Of a stretch of DNA of 64,000 nt, positions 25,507 to 33,368 are shown piece by piece (position 1 is the first letter of the stretch; the number at the start of each line of letters is the position of its first letter). The stretch spans positions 1 through 64,000 of IMG/VR virus record IMGVR_UViG_3300036827_000034; one strand, given 5' to 3'. The translations under genes and the position numbers were made by a program. The notes beneath the pieces were generated by a model that saw nothing but the letters and a program-made list of their open reading frames with translations, was not told the origin of the DNA and did not search any database. This stretch comes from a virus.

Positions 25507-27872
25507 GGTTGCGGTGCCGTAACTGGAGTCCGTTCAATCTGTCTCGCAGCGGCATGATCCTTGGTGGCGGCTGCAACATCTCGATGTGCTTTCGTCACTG
25601 CGCCTAAATGGTCGATCAATTGGCTGGTTCGATCCGTGGTCATGCCGTGGACGGCTTGAAGGTGTTTGGTGGCCGCGTCATGGGCCTGTGCATCCGAATT
25701 GGCAAGGTCGGTGTGGACGCCTGCCAATTCCCGAACCGTTTGGGCATGAGTATGGGCGGTATCGGCGGCGATCTTGTCGCCTTGGGCTTGGGTCTGCCGA
25801 GCCTTGATCGCCAATTCCATTGCCTTCAAATGTGCAGCCAAGCCTTCGGAATCGTTCTTAGACAGAAGATTGCGCGCCATAGCGATGTCGTAAACCGCGG
25901 TGGATTGCGTAGCCCCAGCCTTGGCATCGTTCATTTCGGCAATCGACTGATCCTTGTTGATCGAAGCCACCGCGCCGGCAATCTGCAACTGCCTGTTTTC
26001 CTGCTGCTCTTGCTGGTTCTTCGGATCGTTCTGGCCCTGCTTGATGAAAGCCTTGACCGCTTCGACCACGCGCGATGGCAATGGCGAGTATTCAAGCAGC
26101 ATCGCGAATACTTCGGGATTGCTCATCAACTGGTCTTTGAAGATCGCGAGCATCGGCTGAATAATCGCCCAATTCGCTTCCTTCTGGTTCGGTGAAGTCG
26201 GCGTGTCGTCAACGATCACATCGTATTCACCAACCGTCTTGTCCTTCGCCAAGGCGACAACCTTCGCCTCGTCATTGCCGACCACGCGAATCAGCCTGCC
26301 ATCCGATAGGAAGTTCTGGATGAAAAAGAGCCGAGCGCGTCCGGTCTGTTTGCGGAAACGCCTCAATGAATCGAACAACGTCGCCAGCACCGTCATGCCA
26401 GCTTGTTTACGCATCGCCTCGAGGATGCCGGGCTGGTTCTGGTCCTGCTGGCCGAGTAATTCGAGATTGATACCCGTCACGTCCTTGATCGAGGAAATGG
26501 CGAACTGCATCAGCCCCAAATGCCCTTCCACAACACCAGAACCGGGCTTCGGCATGATCTTCGGGTTTGGCCCTGATAGCGCACCATCCGCCGCCCATGA
26601 AATCGCATCCGGTTGCGCGTAGCTATCTTCGGCTTCGCGCTCATCATCGAATGCAGCCCGTTCTGCAATGATGCCGCCCTTCGCCGTGGTGTTCAGTATA
26701 TGCAGGACTTGGCTCAACCACTTGTTCGCCCATTGCTGCGGGTCTTTCATCACCGCGACGAGGCCAAACCAAGTGCCCTTCACCGCGTCCAATTCGCCAG
26801 TGATGAACTTCCATGTGAATTGTCCCGCTATCGGGGCAGGCCCAGCAGGACGCAGCATCACGTCCTGCGCTCCAAGGAATGCCTGCTTGTAAATCTTGCG
26901 GGTCAGCTTCGCGGCATCGACGCTCATGCCGAGCATCTGCATCCGCTTCTCGAAGGTCCGATATTGCTGATCGCTCAGTTCGGCCTTCGAGTTGGTCATT
27001 GGATCGGCAACCAGCCAATACGTTTCAAACTCGATCCATTGCATCTGGACGATAGTGACTTCGCACTGATCGTCGTAAGGCAAATCCATCGTATTGTTGG
27101 TGTCGCGCTTCCATTTCTGTTCCAAAGATTTCTGTGGATAATCCAGCGGGCCGTCGATTGCCCACACCGCATCAAGCTGCTCGCGGGTGAAGCCGGGGAA
27201 CATTCGCATCGCATCGCCAAGCGGCATCCGGCGAACGCGAGAGAAGCGGCGGCTGTCGGACAGGTTCTTTTTCCGTGCCGTCCGGTCCCAATACATTTCA
27301 AGGCACATCACCTGTTCTTCGACGTATAGGCCCATCGGGTCGTCATCGAAGGACATGCGGTTTTCGCAAACGCCTAGCCCCGTAGTGCAGCATTGATCGA
27401 ACGCTTGGCTTTCCTCGTCCTCGCCATCGCAGCTATCCGCCATCCATTTCGATGCAGCGGAAAGCACTTCATTGATCGCTGTATCTTCGGAGTTTCGGGG
27501 AATGAAATGAATCTCGTGCCGCCCGTTGATCTCCATGCCAGCCACGGCTTTTAGGATCGTCAGGACGCGGTTGAAAACGATGTGCGGGCGCTGCTGGTTG
27601 TCGAGGGTGGATTTGTCCTCTGGCGTCCATTGTTCGCCGGCTCGGAACTGGAACATGAGGCGAGCCTGTGCCCGCCAATCCCGCGAGAAATCGGCATCCG
27701 ATTTCCACCAGCCGGACAGGACTGTGAATTGACGAGTAGGGGAAAGCTTCGATGGCGGCAGAAGGTCGATGTTCAATGCCTGATCGGCGGCCTTATCCAA
27801 ATCGTCAGGATTAGCGGCAGGATCAATGGCGATCCCATCGCTCGGCTTGGCATCGACCATTTCCAAGGCCAC
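25503..27872 (-). CDS. Portal protein, P22-like
   Basis: 789 aa. The order is typical of large P22-type portals: RDWRAQARLMFQFRAGEQWT, QRPHIVFNRVLTILKAVAGM, DDPMGLYVEEQVMCLEMYWD, then DAVKGTWFGLVAVMKDPQQW and DVTGINLELLGQQDQNQPGI. A long helical barrel follows (about 610-780) with a Gln/Ala-rich end. It forms the dodecameric DNA channel and docking site for terminase and adaptor. The start is GTG at 27872 after GAGGGG; an ATG lies four codons in. Confidence 0.92.
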   Translation of the reverse strand: MALEMVDAKPSDGIAIDPAANPDDLDKAADQALNIDLLPPSKLSPTRQFTVLSGWWKSDADFSRDWRAQARLMFQFRAGEQWTPEDKSTLDNQQRPHIVFNRVLTILKAVAGMEINGRHEIHFIPRNSEDTAINEVLSAASKWMADSCDGEDEESQAFDQCCTTGLGVCENRMSFDDDPMGLYVEEQVMCLEMYWDRTARKKNLSDSRRFSRVRRMPLGDAMRMFPGFTREQLDAVWAIDGPLDYPQKSLEQKWKRDTNNTMDLPYDDQCEVTIVQMQWIEFETYWLVADPMTNSKAELSDQQYRTFEKRMQMLGMSVDAAKLTRKIYKQAFLGAQDVMLRPAGPAPIAGQFTWKFITGELDAVKGTWFGLVAVMKDPQQWANKWLSQVLHILNTTAKGGIIAERAAFDDEREAEDSYAQPDAISWAADGALSGPNPKIMPKPGSGVVEGHLGLMQFAISSIKDVTGINLELLGQQDQNQPGILEAMRKQAGMTVLATLFDSLRRFRKQTGRARLFFIQNFLSDGRLIRVVGNDEAKVVALAKDKTVGEYDVIVDDTPTSPNQKEANWAIIQPMLAIFKDQLMSNPEVFAMLLEYSPLPSRVVEAVKAFIKQGQNDPKNQQEQQENRQLQIAGAVASINKDQSIAEMNDAKAGATQSTAVYDIAMARNLLSKNDSEGLAAHLKAMELAIKARQTQAQGDKIAADTAHTHAQTVRELAGVHTDLANSDAQAHDAATKHLQAVHGMTTDRTSQLIDHLGAVTKAHRDVAAATKDHAAARQIERTPVTAPQP

Positions 27873-27889
27873 GGCAGAAACCCCTCAGA

Positions 27890-28459
27890 TCAGGCGCGAT
27901 TGCCCCGCAGGCGACGTTTCGGTTGATGCGTTTCTTCTTCGGATTGTCTTTTTGCGCGCTGCATTTCATCATTCATTTTCTGTAGCTTGTCATTGTTCGG
28001 AAGGAGTATCGCGTCCACTTTTCCTTCAAGCGCGGTTACTCGGCCATCCTGAATATCCAGCAGGGATAGTACCGATTCGCCTTCCGGCATCTGGAAATCG
28101 CCGCAGACCATGGCCGTCAGCACATCGAGCTTGTTACGCAATTGCGCATTTTCCTCGCGCAATGCGGCAATCTCATCCGTCACCTGATCCGGCAAATATG
28201 ACCAGCCCCGATCACCAGCCACATGCTCTGGGACACTCGGCTGCGTAATCATGTCCGCAGCCTCGAACATCACCATCAACTCAAGCCGCCGATTGTGTTC
28301 ATCGACCGCAAGAACGATAGCCGGAATTTCGGTGCGCCCCCGCCGTATCTCGCTCGGACGCGGATGGTAAACCACAGGCTGTCCGATACGAGGCAATGGG
28401 CGCCGATCATCAATCTGGCGTGCGGCTTCTGGATTTACGGTCGCAAGAAGGTGGCCCAT
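27890..28459 (-). CDS. Hypothetical coiled-coil protein upstream of portal, 189 aa
   Basis: The N-terminal half is beta-rich (PRIGQPVVYHPRPSEIRRGR, IPAIVLAVDEHNRRLELMVM). The second half is coiled coil (TDEIAALREENAQLRNKLDV) with a basic tail ending RRLRGNR. It may be a head-assembly accessory; no family known. Confidence 0.65.
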   Translation of the reverse strand: MGHLLATVNPEAARQIDDRRPLPRIGQPVVYHPRPSEIRRGRTEIPAIVLAVDEHNRRLELMVMFEAADMITQPSVPEHVAGDRGWSYLPDQVTDEIAALREENAQLRNKLDVLTAMVCGDFQMPEGESVLSLLDIQDGRVTALEGKVDAILLPNNDKLQKMNDEMQRAKRQSEEETHQPKRRLRGNRA

Positions 28460-28586
28460 GAATTGTCCTTTGGTTATTTGCGGCAGGATACGCGAAATTA
28501 AGCCGCTAGGCTATTGCCGCTTTGTTCGACGCTCATGTTCTACCTCGTAAACCAGAACGCAACGAGGAATGCGGGGAGGGATTGGG

Positions 28587-30260
28587 TCATGGGGCCAACG
28601 CCACCACCGTCCATTTAGTCCCGTTTGAACTGAATCGACCAATAACGCGCGTTGACCCGCTACCAGCAGCTACGATGTCCGCGCCGAACGTCGAAGTGTT
28701 GCCGTCGGTGAACAACCACAAATCTCCTTCCAGGCAATAGGCATCAGCGGGCCGGTTGGCGACGGTGCTGTTTGGTGTAAAGTTGGTGCCATCATCAGAT
28801 TGAATAGCAACGGTGCTTACCGGATACGAAAGCAACCCCGTACCGGGTGCCCCATGAGAATTTGATAGCCCAACGCTTCTGAACCTAATTGCGTAGGAAC
28901 CAGAAAGAACGCCAGAATCAAAGGTAATGCAATTGCCGCTGAAATCGCCGTCGAAGTTGGTATTCTGAACTTGGATTTGATTGACCGAGCCAGTTGCGTG
29001 CAATCCGTTCACGCTGCTATTCGCTGCCGTGCCATGGACTGAAAGCGTATCGAGTGTGATTGAACCAGAACCATGGATGACAATTGCATCGCCAGAATTG
29101 GCCTCGAATGTCGTATGATCGACCTTGACCTTGCTCGCCCCGGATAGATCAATACCGTTACCATTGATTTCAACCCGTCCACCATGTAGCCCAAGGCCGA
29201 CACAGCCGCTCGGTTCGGCTAGGATGGCGGTGCCGAAGCCGGTAACATCAAAGCCAAATACCGCGCTCTCCCCGCCCATCCAGAAACCGACACCGATGCC
29301 ACCCGCACCATTGCCATTACAGTTGTAGAGTTTGACCGTGCAATCCTGCGCGCCGTAGTAGGCGTAATAACCTGCCATATCACAATCGTAGAGACCGCCA
29401 CCATAGTAGGCGATCATCGAGACGCCGCCGCCGCGTGGCGCATAGGAGCCGCCGCTAACGTAGGAACCCGGATCAACATCAAGGTGATATTGAAACGATG
29501 AGGCGCCATCAAAGTAGCAGCCGACGAGCCCGTTGTAGCCGCTCGGACTAACGCTTGCGATATTCATCAACCTCGACTGCCCAACCGTGTAGCCGTGCGG
29601 AGCAGATAGTGTGACGGTTACGCCGGGCTGACCATTTAAGTTGCCGCCAGTAATACTGGCCGACCATGATGCGCCATTGATGGTGGTGATCGCAGAAGCC
29701 AGTGTTGATTTAGTATTGTTGAACTTGATGCCGCGAATAGCGCGGCTGCCACCTGCGGAACCAGTGTTCCGCAGCACCTTGCGAAAAATGAAATCGTCCA
29801 TGCTGGCAGTGAACACCGTGCCGTTTCCCGCGCCTTCCAAAATAAAAGTGCCATTGCCACCAAGAGCATCGACGTTGATGCCCTCCGTGAATTTATAGGT
29901 TCCGGCAGGCGCAACGATCCTGCCTTTACCCGAAGTCATCGCTGAGTTCAGCGCCGCCGAGCAATCGTTGGTGCCGGTGTTGTCCGCGCCGTATTCGAGG
30001 ATGTTGGCATAATCGGCCCAGCGATCAGGGTCGGTCCGGTTAGCTGATCCGCCTGTTGCTGGATAGGCGAACGTCGTAAATGGAACATCGGTCGCATGAG
30101 CTCCGGTGGCCGCAAGCATCCCTGCTGCTGAAAGCCCGCCAAGCAGGGCGCGACGGCTTAGGCTTCGTGCGACTGGAACATACGCCTCGCCAGTCCGCAG
30201 ATGATGCTCGAAAGCGCGGCGGCTGAACTCGGCCCAATATGCTTTGCGGCGATCCTGCAT
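28587..30260 (-). CDS. Beta-helix tailspike (pectate-lyase-3 type) with Tat-like signal
   Basis: 557 aa. Residues about 33-55 (SLSRRALLGGLSAAGML, then AATGAHA) form a twin-arginine signal: S-R-R-x-L-L, hydrophobic core, A-x-A. From about 85 the pectate-lyase-3/tailspike entry motif appears (ILEYGADNTGTNDCSAALN). Right-handed beta-helix repeats and a C-terminal trimerisation-like region follow (LEGDLWLFTDGNTSTFG). Such proteins bind or cleave surface polysaccharide. The Tat signal and 32-residue pre-extension are odd for a virion spike. Starts immediately after the upstream stop. Confidence 0.75.
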   Translation of the reverse strand: MQDRRKAYWAEFSRRAFEHHLRTGEAYVPVARSLSRRALLGGLSAAGMLAATGAHATDVPFTTFAYPATGGSANRTDPDRWADYANILEYGADNTGTNDCSAALNSAMTSGKGRIVAPAGTYKFTEGINVDALGGNGTFILEGAGNGTVFTASMDDFIFRKVLRNTGSAGGSRAIRGIKFNNTKSTLASAITTINGASWSASITGGNLNGQPGVTVTLSAPHGYTVGQSRLMNIASVSPSGYNGLVGCYFDGASSFQYHLDVDPGSYVSGGSYAPRGGGVSMIAYYGGGLYDCDMAGYYAYYGAQDCTVKLYNCNGNGAGGIGVGFWMGGESAVFGFDVTGFGTAILAEPSGCVGLGLHGGRVEINGNGIDLSGASKVKVDHTTFEANSGDAIVIHGSGSITLDTLSVHGTAANSSVNGLHATGSVNQIQVQNTNFDGDFSGNCITFDSGVLSGSYAIRFRSVGLSNSHGAPGTGLLSYPVSTVAIQSDDGTNFTPNSTVANRPADAYCLEGDLWLFTDGNTSTFGADIVAAGSGSTRVIGRFSSNGTKWTVVALAP

Positions 30261-30410
30261 TTAATGAGCCAGTAGTTTGTTGCCGCTGCCATCGATCAGT
30301 TGATTGCTACTGCCGTCAACAAGAAACAAAGAACCGAACACGCTACCGTGCCAAAATGCATAGGCTGGCACAGCGAGGCTGAGCAGAATTGCAACGAGGA
30401 CAATCTTCAT
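30261..30410 (-). CDS. Small exported protein, 49 aa
   Basis: Short gene with a canonical Sec signal (MKIVLVAILLSLAVPAYA, cleavage before FWHGS) and a 31-residue mature part ending GSGNKLLAH. The ATG overlaps the upstream stop as ATGA, and its TAA abuts the tailspike ATG, so it exactly tiles the gap. Unknown function; perhaps a chaperone or surface peptide for the adjacent spike. Confidence 0.65.
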   Translation of the reverse strand: MKIVLVAILLSLAVPAYAFWHGSVFGSLFLVDGSSNQLIDGSGNKLLAH

Positions 30411-31066
30411 GCGCCCCAGCCCCAGACAAAGTATGCCTGTAAAAGCGTGGCGTTGGTGCCACCATCGCTATCGACAAATCGAAGATCGACGATGTTGTCA
30501 GCGGCGGTCCCGGAATTAAAATGGAAGTTCATAACAAATTTGGTATAATTATTTCCAGCCGCTGTTGCCGCAAATCCAGCGTCAATGACACCTGCGCCCC
30601 CAGTAGAAGTGCTCCCTATTGCGCCAGCCCCTGATGATATGTCCATCCAATACTGCACGATGTCTGCGCCAGATGCTGCACTCCCGACAATGGCAACTTC
30701 GGCCCAAACTGGAACCGCTTGAGTTAAAATATATACAGTAAGGCTATAGTGCGTCCCCGCCGCCATCGTAATTGGAATAGTGGTGCGGAATGCAGCAAAT
30801 CCCGTGGCAGCACTGGATTGGATTGAGCTTGCAGTGTTGGTGCTATCGGGAGCAAGCGACGTGTTATTCTGGAAAACTGCATTCAGCCCGGACCACGACG
30901 CATCACCAAAATTATTTGGTGCGGTAAGATGAAGAACAGTTGGCGCTACTGTGCCACCCCCAAACCCGCCCACCCCCGTTGTCAGCAAATTGCTCCGCGC
31001 CGTCTGCGTCAGGCAGAGCAGTCCGATCCAGAATAGAGCGAGCGAGAAGGCGAGGGTGCGGCGCAT
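30407..31066 (-). CDS. Exported beta-sandwich-like protein, 219 aa
   Basis: Signal peptide at 1-24 (MRRTLAFSLALFWIGLLCLT...). The mature part is Ser/Thr/Ala-rich with alternating strands (HYSLTVYILTQAVPVWAEVA, YTKFVMNFHFNSGTAADNIV) and a terminal AYFVWGWGA. The jelly-roll-like pattern resembles carbohydrate-binding or fibre-head modules. Part of the exported-protein block upstream of the tailspike; TAATG overlap with the upstream gene. Confidence 0.62.
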   Translation of the reverse strand: MRRTLAFSLALFWIGLLCLTQTARSNLLTTGVGGFGGGTVAPTVLHLTAPNNFGDASWSGLNAVFQNNTSLAPDSTNTASSIQSSAATGFAAFRTTIPITMAAGTHYSLTVYILTQAVPVWAEVAIVGSAASGADIVQYWMDISSGAGAIGSTSTGGAGVIDAGFAATAAGNNYTKFVMNFHFNSGTAADNIVDLRFVDSDGGTNATLLQAYFVWGWGA

Positions 31067-32208
31067 TACTTATAGTCGGCGTTGATGATGAAGTTGTTCG
31101 CTGATGCGCTTTGAATATCGCTCGATATGATGTTGACGGTAAGGCACCACGCGATGCCGCTAGAGAATTGCGCATCAAGCACGGTCGCATTGTTGCCCGC
31201 GCCGTTCGCCGCAGTCGATGCGACCGGAATGATGATCTGCTTCTTCACCGGATCGACGCCGCAGTTAGGATTGCGGTTGAGGTCGTAGAATTTCAGCCAT
31301 GCAGGCGACGAACTGATAGTGCTAGTCTGCACCGCATGAAGGATGCCAGCGGCACCTTTGATGACGCCAAATCCTTGCGGCCCGACCAGCATCGCGAACG
31401 GCGACCAGCCGCCCGATGACACCGCGCTGATGCCGACCGTGCCGATGGCGAGATTGCCTGCCGGGATAGGAGAATTGACCGAACTGTTGACGGTGTTGAT
31501 AGCGGCCAGCACCGCATCGGAATTGATCTCGCGGACACTGCCGGAAACCGTCACGGCAGAAGCATTATCGACCGACACCGAAAGCTGATTCGATGCATTG
31601 ACGTTGGCACCGCGGGTATTTCCTGCGGCGTCCATGATGACGTTGCGCAAGCGGCCCTTGCTGTCGGCCTGCAATGCAAATGTCTGGGCGCTAACCGGGG
31701 AAATCTCAGTCGAATTATAGATTGCTCCCGCGATCAGCGAATGGGCCGGGGCCGATCCGACACCAATACCCGCAAGCCCCCATGTCGAGATCGTGGTCGG
31801 ATCGACAGTAAAGGCGCCTGATTGTGACACAGGCTGGGCACCTGTAGGCGACACCACCAAGGCACCAGCAGCGGTGACGGTGGCGGAATTTCCGCCTTGG
31901 TTGATGGTCGAGAGCCATGGCGTCGAGTTTGGCGTATTGCCGGGCTGTACCGTCCAAGTCCCAGACTGCGCCGCGCTGCCAGACACGATTGCCGCACCGC
32001 TTGAATTGACGGTCAGGCAGTTTGCCGCTGCGCTGCTGTCGCAGATGCCAGTTCTTGAGACGAAATTGCCCCCACCTTCGGTGATGATGCTGAATGTCCG
32101 GTTTACGCCGCTCGCATCCTTGGTGATGATCGTTCCCGAACCTGCCCATGCTTGCCCGAACGGCGCTAGAACAAGCGCGATGGCGAGTAAGACCCGACGC
32201 ATGGTCAT
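31066..32208 (-). CDS. Exported fibre-like protein, 380 aa
   Basis: Start at 32208 has AAAGGAAAA upstream; an ATG at 32226 is possible. Signal peptide MTMRRVLLAIALVLAPFGQAWA. The mature protein is rich in Ser, Ala, Val and Asn with repeated short strands (GTWTVQPGNTPNSTPWLSTI, GGWSPFAMLVGPQGFGVIKG). Three cysteines could form disulphides after export. It resembles phage fibre or neck proteins in composition; homology not recognised. Confidence 0.62.
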   Translation of the reverse strand: MTMRRVLLAIALVLAPFGQAWAGSGTIITKDASGVNRTFSIITEGGGNFVSRTGICDSSAAANCLTVNSSGAAIVSGSAAQSGTWTVQPGNTPNSTPWLSTINQGGNSATVTAAGALVVSPTGAQPVSQSGAFTVDPTTISTWGLAGIGVGSAPAHSLIAGAIYNSTEISPVSAQTFALQADSKGRLRNVIMDAAGNTRGANVNASNQLSVSVDNASAVTVSGSVREINSDAVLAAINTVNSSVNSPIPAGNLAIGTVGISAVSSGGWSPFAMLVGPQGFGVIKGAAGILHAVQTSTISSSPAWLKFYDLNRNPNCGVDPVKKQIIIPVASTAANGAGNNATVLDAQFSSGIAWCLTVNIISSDIQSASANNFIINADYK

Positions 32209-32222
32209 GGCGGTTTTCCTTT

Positions 32223-32420
32223 TCATCGCAAGATCACCAGATATTGCGTGGTATTGCAGCCATCGGAAAAGTCGAGTTGTCCTGCATTGCATGGGGGGCC
32301 AGAAGGCATAGCCGCACCACCTGAATTGCCCGCGCCGGTCGTGGTCATCTGCGCATGTGACATTGTTGCGGCTACCGCCAGCAACAGCGCAGAAAGAATG
32401 AAGAACCTAGCGAAATGCAT
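32223..32420 (-). CDS. Small exported protein, 65 aa
   Basis: The ATG at 32420 starts inside the last codons of the upstream gene (14-nt overlap). Signal peptide MHFARFFILSALLLAVAATM, then SHA. The mature part has two cysteines (PPCNAGQLDFSDGCNTTQYL) set for an intramolecular disulphide. One of five consecutive signal-peptide genes. Unknown function. Confidence 0.6.
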   Translation of the reverse strand: MHFARFFILSALLLAVAATMSHAQMTTTGAGNSGGAAMPSGPPCNAGQLDFSDGCNTTQYLVILR

Positions 32421-32820
32421 AGTAAACAATCGCCTGCGCTGCATTGCCGGCGCTCGCGTTGATGCAGAGATTATTGCCCAAAGGCACGAATAGCCCACGG
32501 AATACAGGGCTAGGATCGACAAGGCCAGTTTGTGTGGTGAACTGGAAAGCTGGGGTGATTGCGGTAGTCCCCGTCCCACAAGTCGCGTCAGACCCATAGA
32601 CCAATTTGAGATTGACCGTGCTGGCGGCATAGAAAGTATAGCCGCAAATGTAGATATTTGCGTTCGATCTGCCCGTCACCAATAGTGTCGAGCCATTGGT
32701 GGAATTGTCATAAAGCTTGGAGAGATTGCAGGCAACGCCGGGGGTTTGGGCCTGCGTAGTCGGCGGCCAGAGCGCCAATGCCAGCAATAACCCTAGCAGT
32801 AACGCAATCCGGCGAATCAT
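32407..32820 (-). CDS. Exported protein with paired cysteines, 137 aa
   Basis: Signal peptide MIRRIALLLGLLLALALWPP followed by TTQA. The mature domain has four cysteines (GVACNLSK, IYICGYTF, GSDATCGTG, NNLCINAS) and alternating strands, consistent with a disulphide-stabilised extracellular beta domain. First of the exported block in transcription order. No family recognised. Confidence 0.63.
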   Translation of the reverse strand: MIRRIALLLGLLLALALWPPTTQAQTPGVACNLSKLYDNSTNGSTLLVTGRSNANIYICGYTFYAASTVNLKLVYGSDATCGTGTTAITPAFQFTTQTGLVDPSPVFRGLFVPLGNNLCINASAGNAAQAIVYYAFR

Positions 32821-32831
32821 GGCGGTAGCTC

Positions 32832-33074
32832 CTACGGGGGCTTGCGAGCAAGCAAACGCTGTGCTGTTTCGCGCGCTGCCGAAAGGACATCTCCGCCAGG
32901 ACGGACCTGATCCGATGCCACCTCAAATTGCGTGCCGTCTTGGCTTGTACCACTAAATTTCAGTCTTTGAAACTGGATCGTGTCCTTCGTCTCATAGCTC
33001 AGATACGCCTTTTGCGCCGAGAACGCCGGTTCGGCCACTTCGTTGAAGGCTTGCTTGAGTTCAGCGACCCCCAA
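32832..33074 (-). CDS. Hypothetical protein, 80 aa
   Basis: Soluble, charged small protein (ELKQAFNEVAEPAFSAQKAY, AARETAQRLLARKPP) without signal peptide, between the small proteins after terminase and the exported block. No domain recognised. Confidence 0.6.
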   Translation of the reverse strand: MGVAELKQAFNEVAEPAFSAQKAYLSYETKDTIQFQRLKFSGTSQDGTQFEVASDQVRPGGDVLSAARETAQRLLARKPP

Positions 33075-33261
33075 GATCGCCTCCGTGTGGTTTGAAATTC
33101 GGGTGGTCCGTCCGCGCTGCCCATTCGGCTAATTTCTTGCGAACCTGCATCCGTTGGCATGGACCGCATTCGCAATCATGACCGAGCATCCAAGTATTCG
33201 TTCCAACGGGATTTCCGGTTGTCTCGCAGAGTTCAACTTCCTGCCGCTCATGCCGATTCAT
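33061..33261 (-). CDS. Small cysteine-rich (zinc-binding-like) protein, 66 aa
   Basis: Start at 33261, in an ATGA overlap with the 36-aa membrane peptide gene. Contains GHDCECGPCQRMQVRKKLAE, a CxCxxC cluster suited to metal binding, and ends in a basic Gly-rich tail. Unknown role. Confidence 0.58.
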   Translation of the reverse strand: MNRHERQEVELCETTGNPVGTNTWMLGHDCECGPCQRMQVRKKLAEWAARTDHPNFKPHGGDLGGR

Positions 33262-33368
33262 GGCTCGATAACCCCGAAAATGATGCCAAAGAGAACCAGC
33301 CAGAACATCAGCATGAACCCGCCCACTATCGCGAAGATCAAGACGGTTCGCTGCTGACATTCCGTCAT
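33258..33368 (-). CDS. 36-aa single-pass membrane peptide
   Basis: Not an obvious gene by length, but it exactly tiles the gap: its ATG overlaps the terminase stop as ATGA, and its TGA overlaps the next ATG as ATGA. MTECQQR is followed by one long hydrophobic helix (VLIFAIVGGFMLMFWLVLF). The two precise overlaps argue strongly for translation. Role unknown; perhaps a membrane modulator. Confidence 0.6.
   Translation of the reverse strand: MTECQQRTVLIFAIVGGFMLMFWLVLFGIIFGVIEP

Noticed and set aside
28498-28590. Two micro-ORFs (16 and 12 aa) between the tailspike stop and the upstream coiled-coil gene
   Set aside because: The first has an ATGA overlap, but both are too short and low-complexity to support without expression data.
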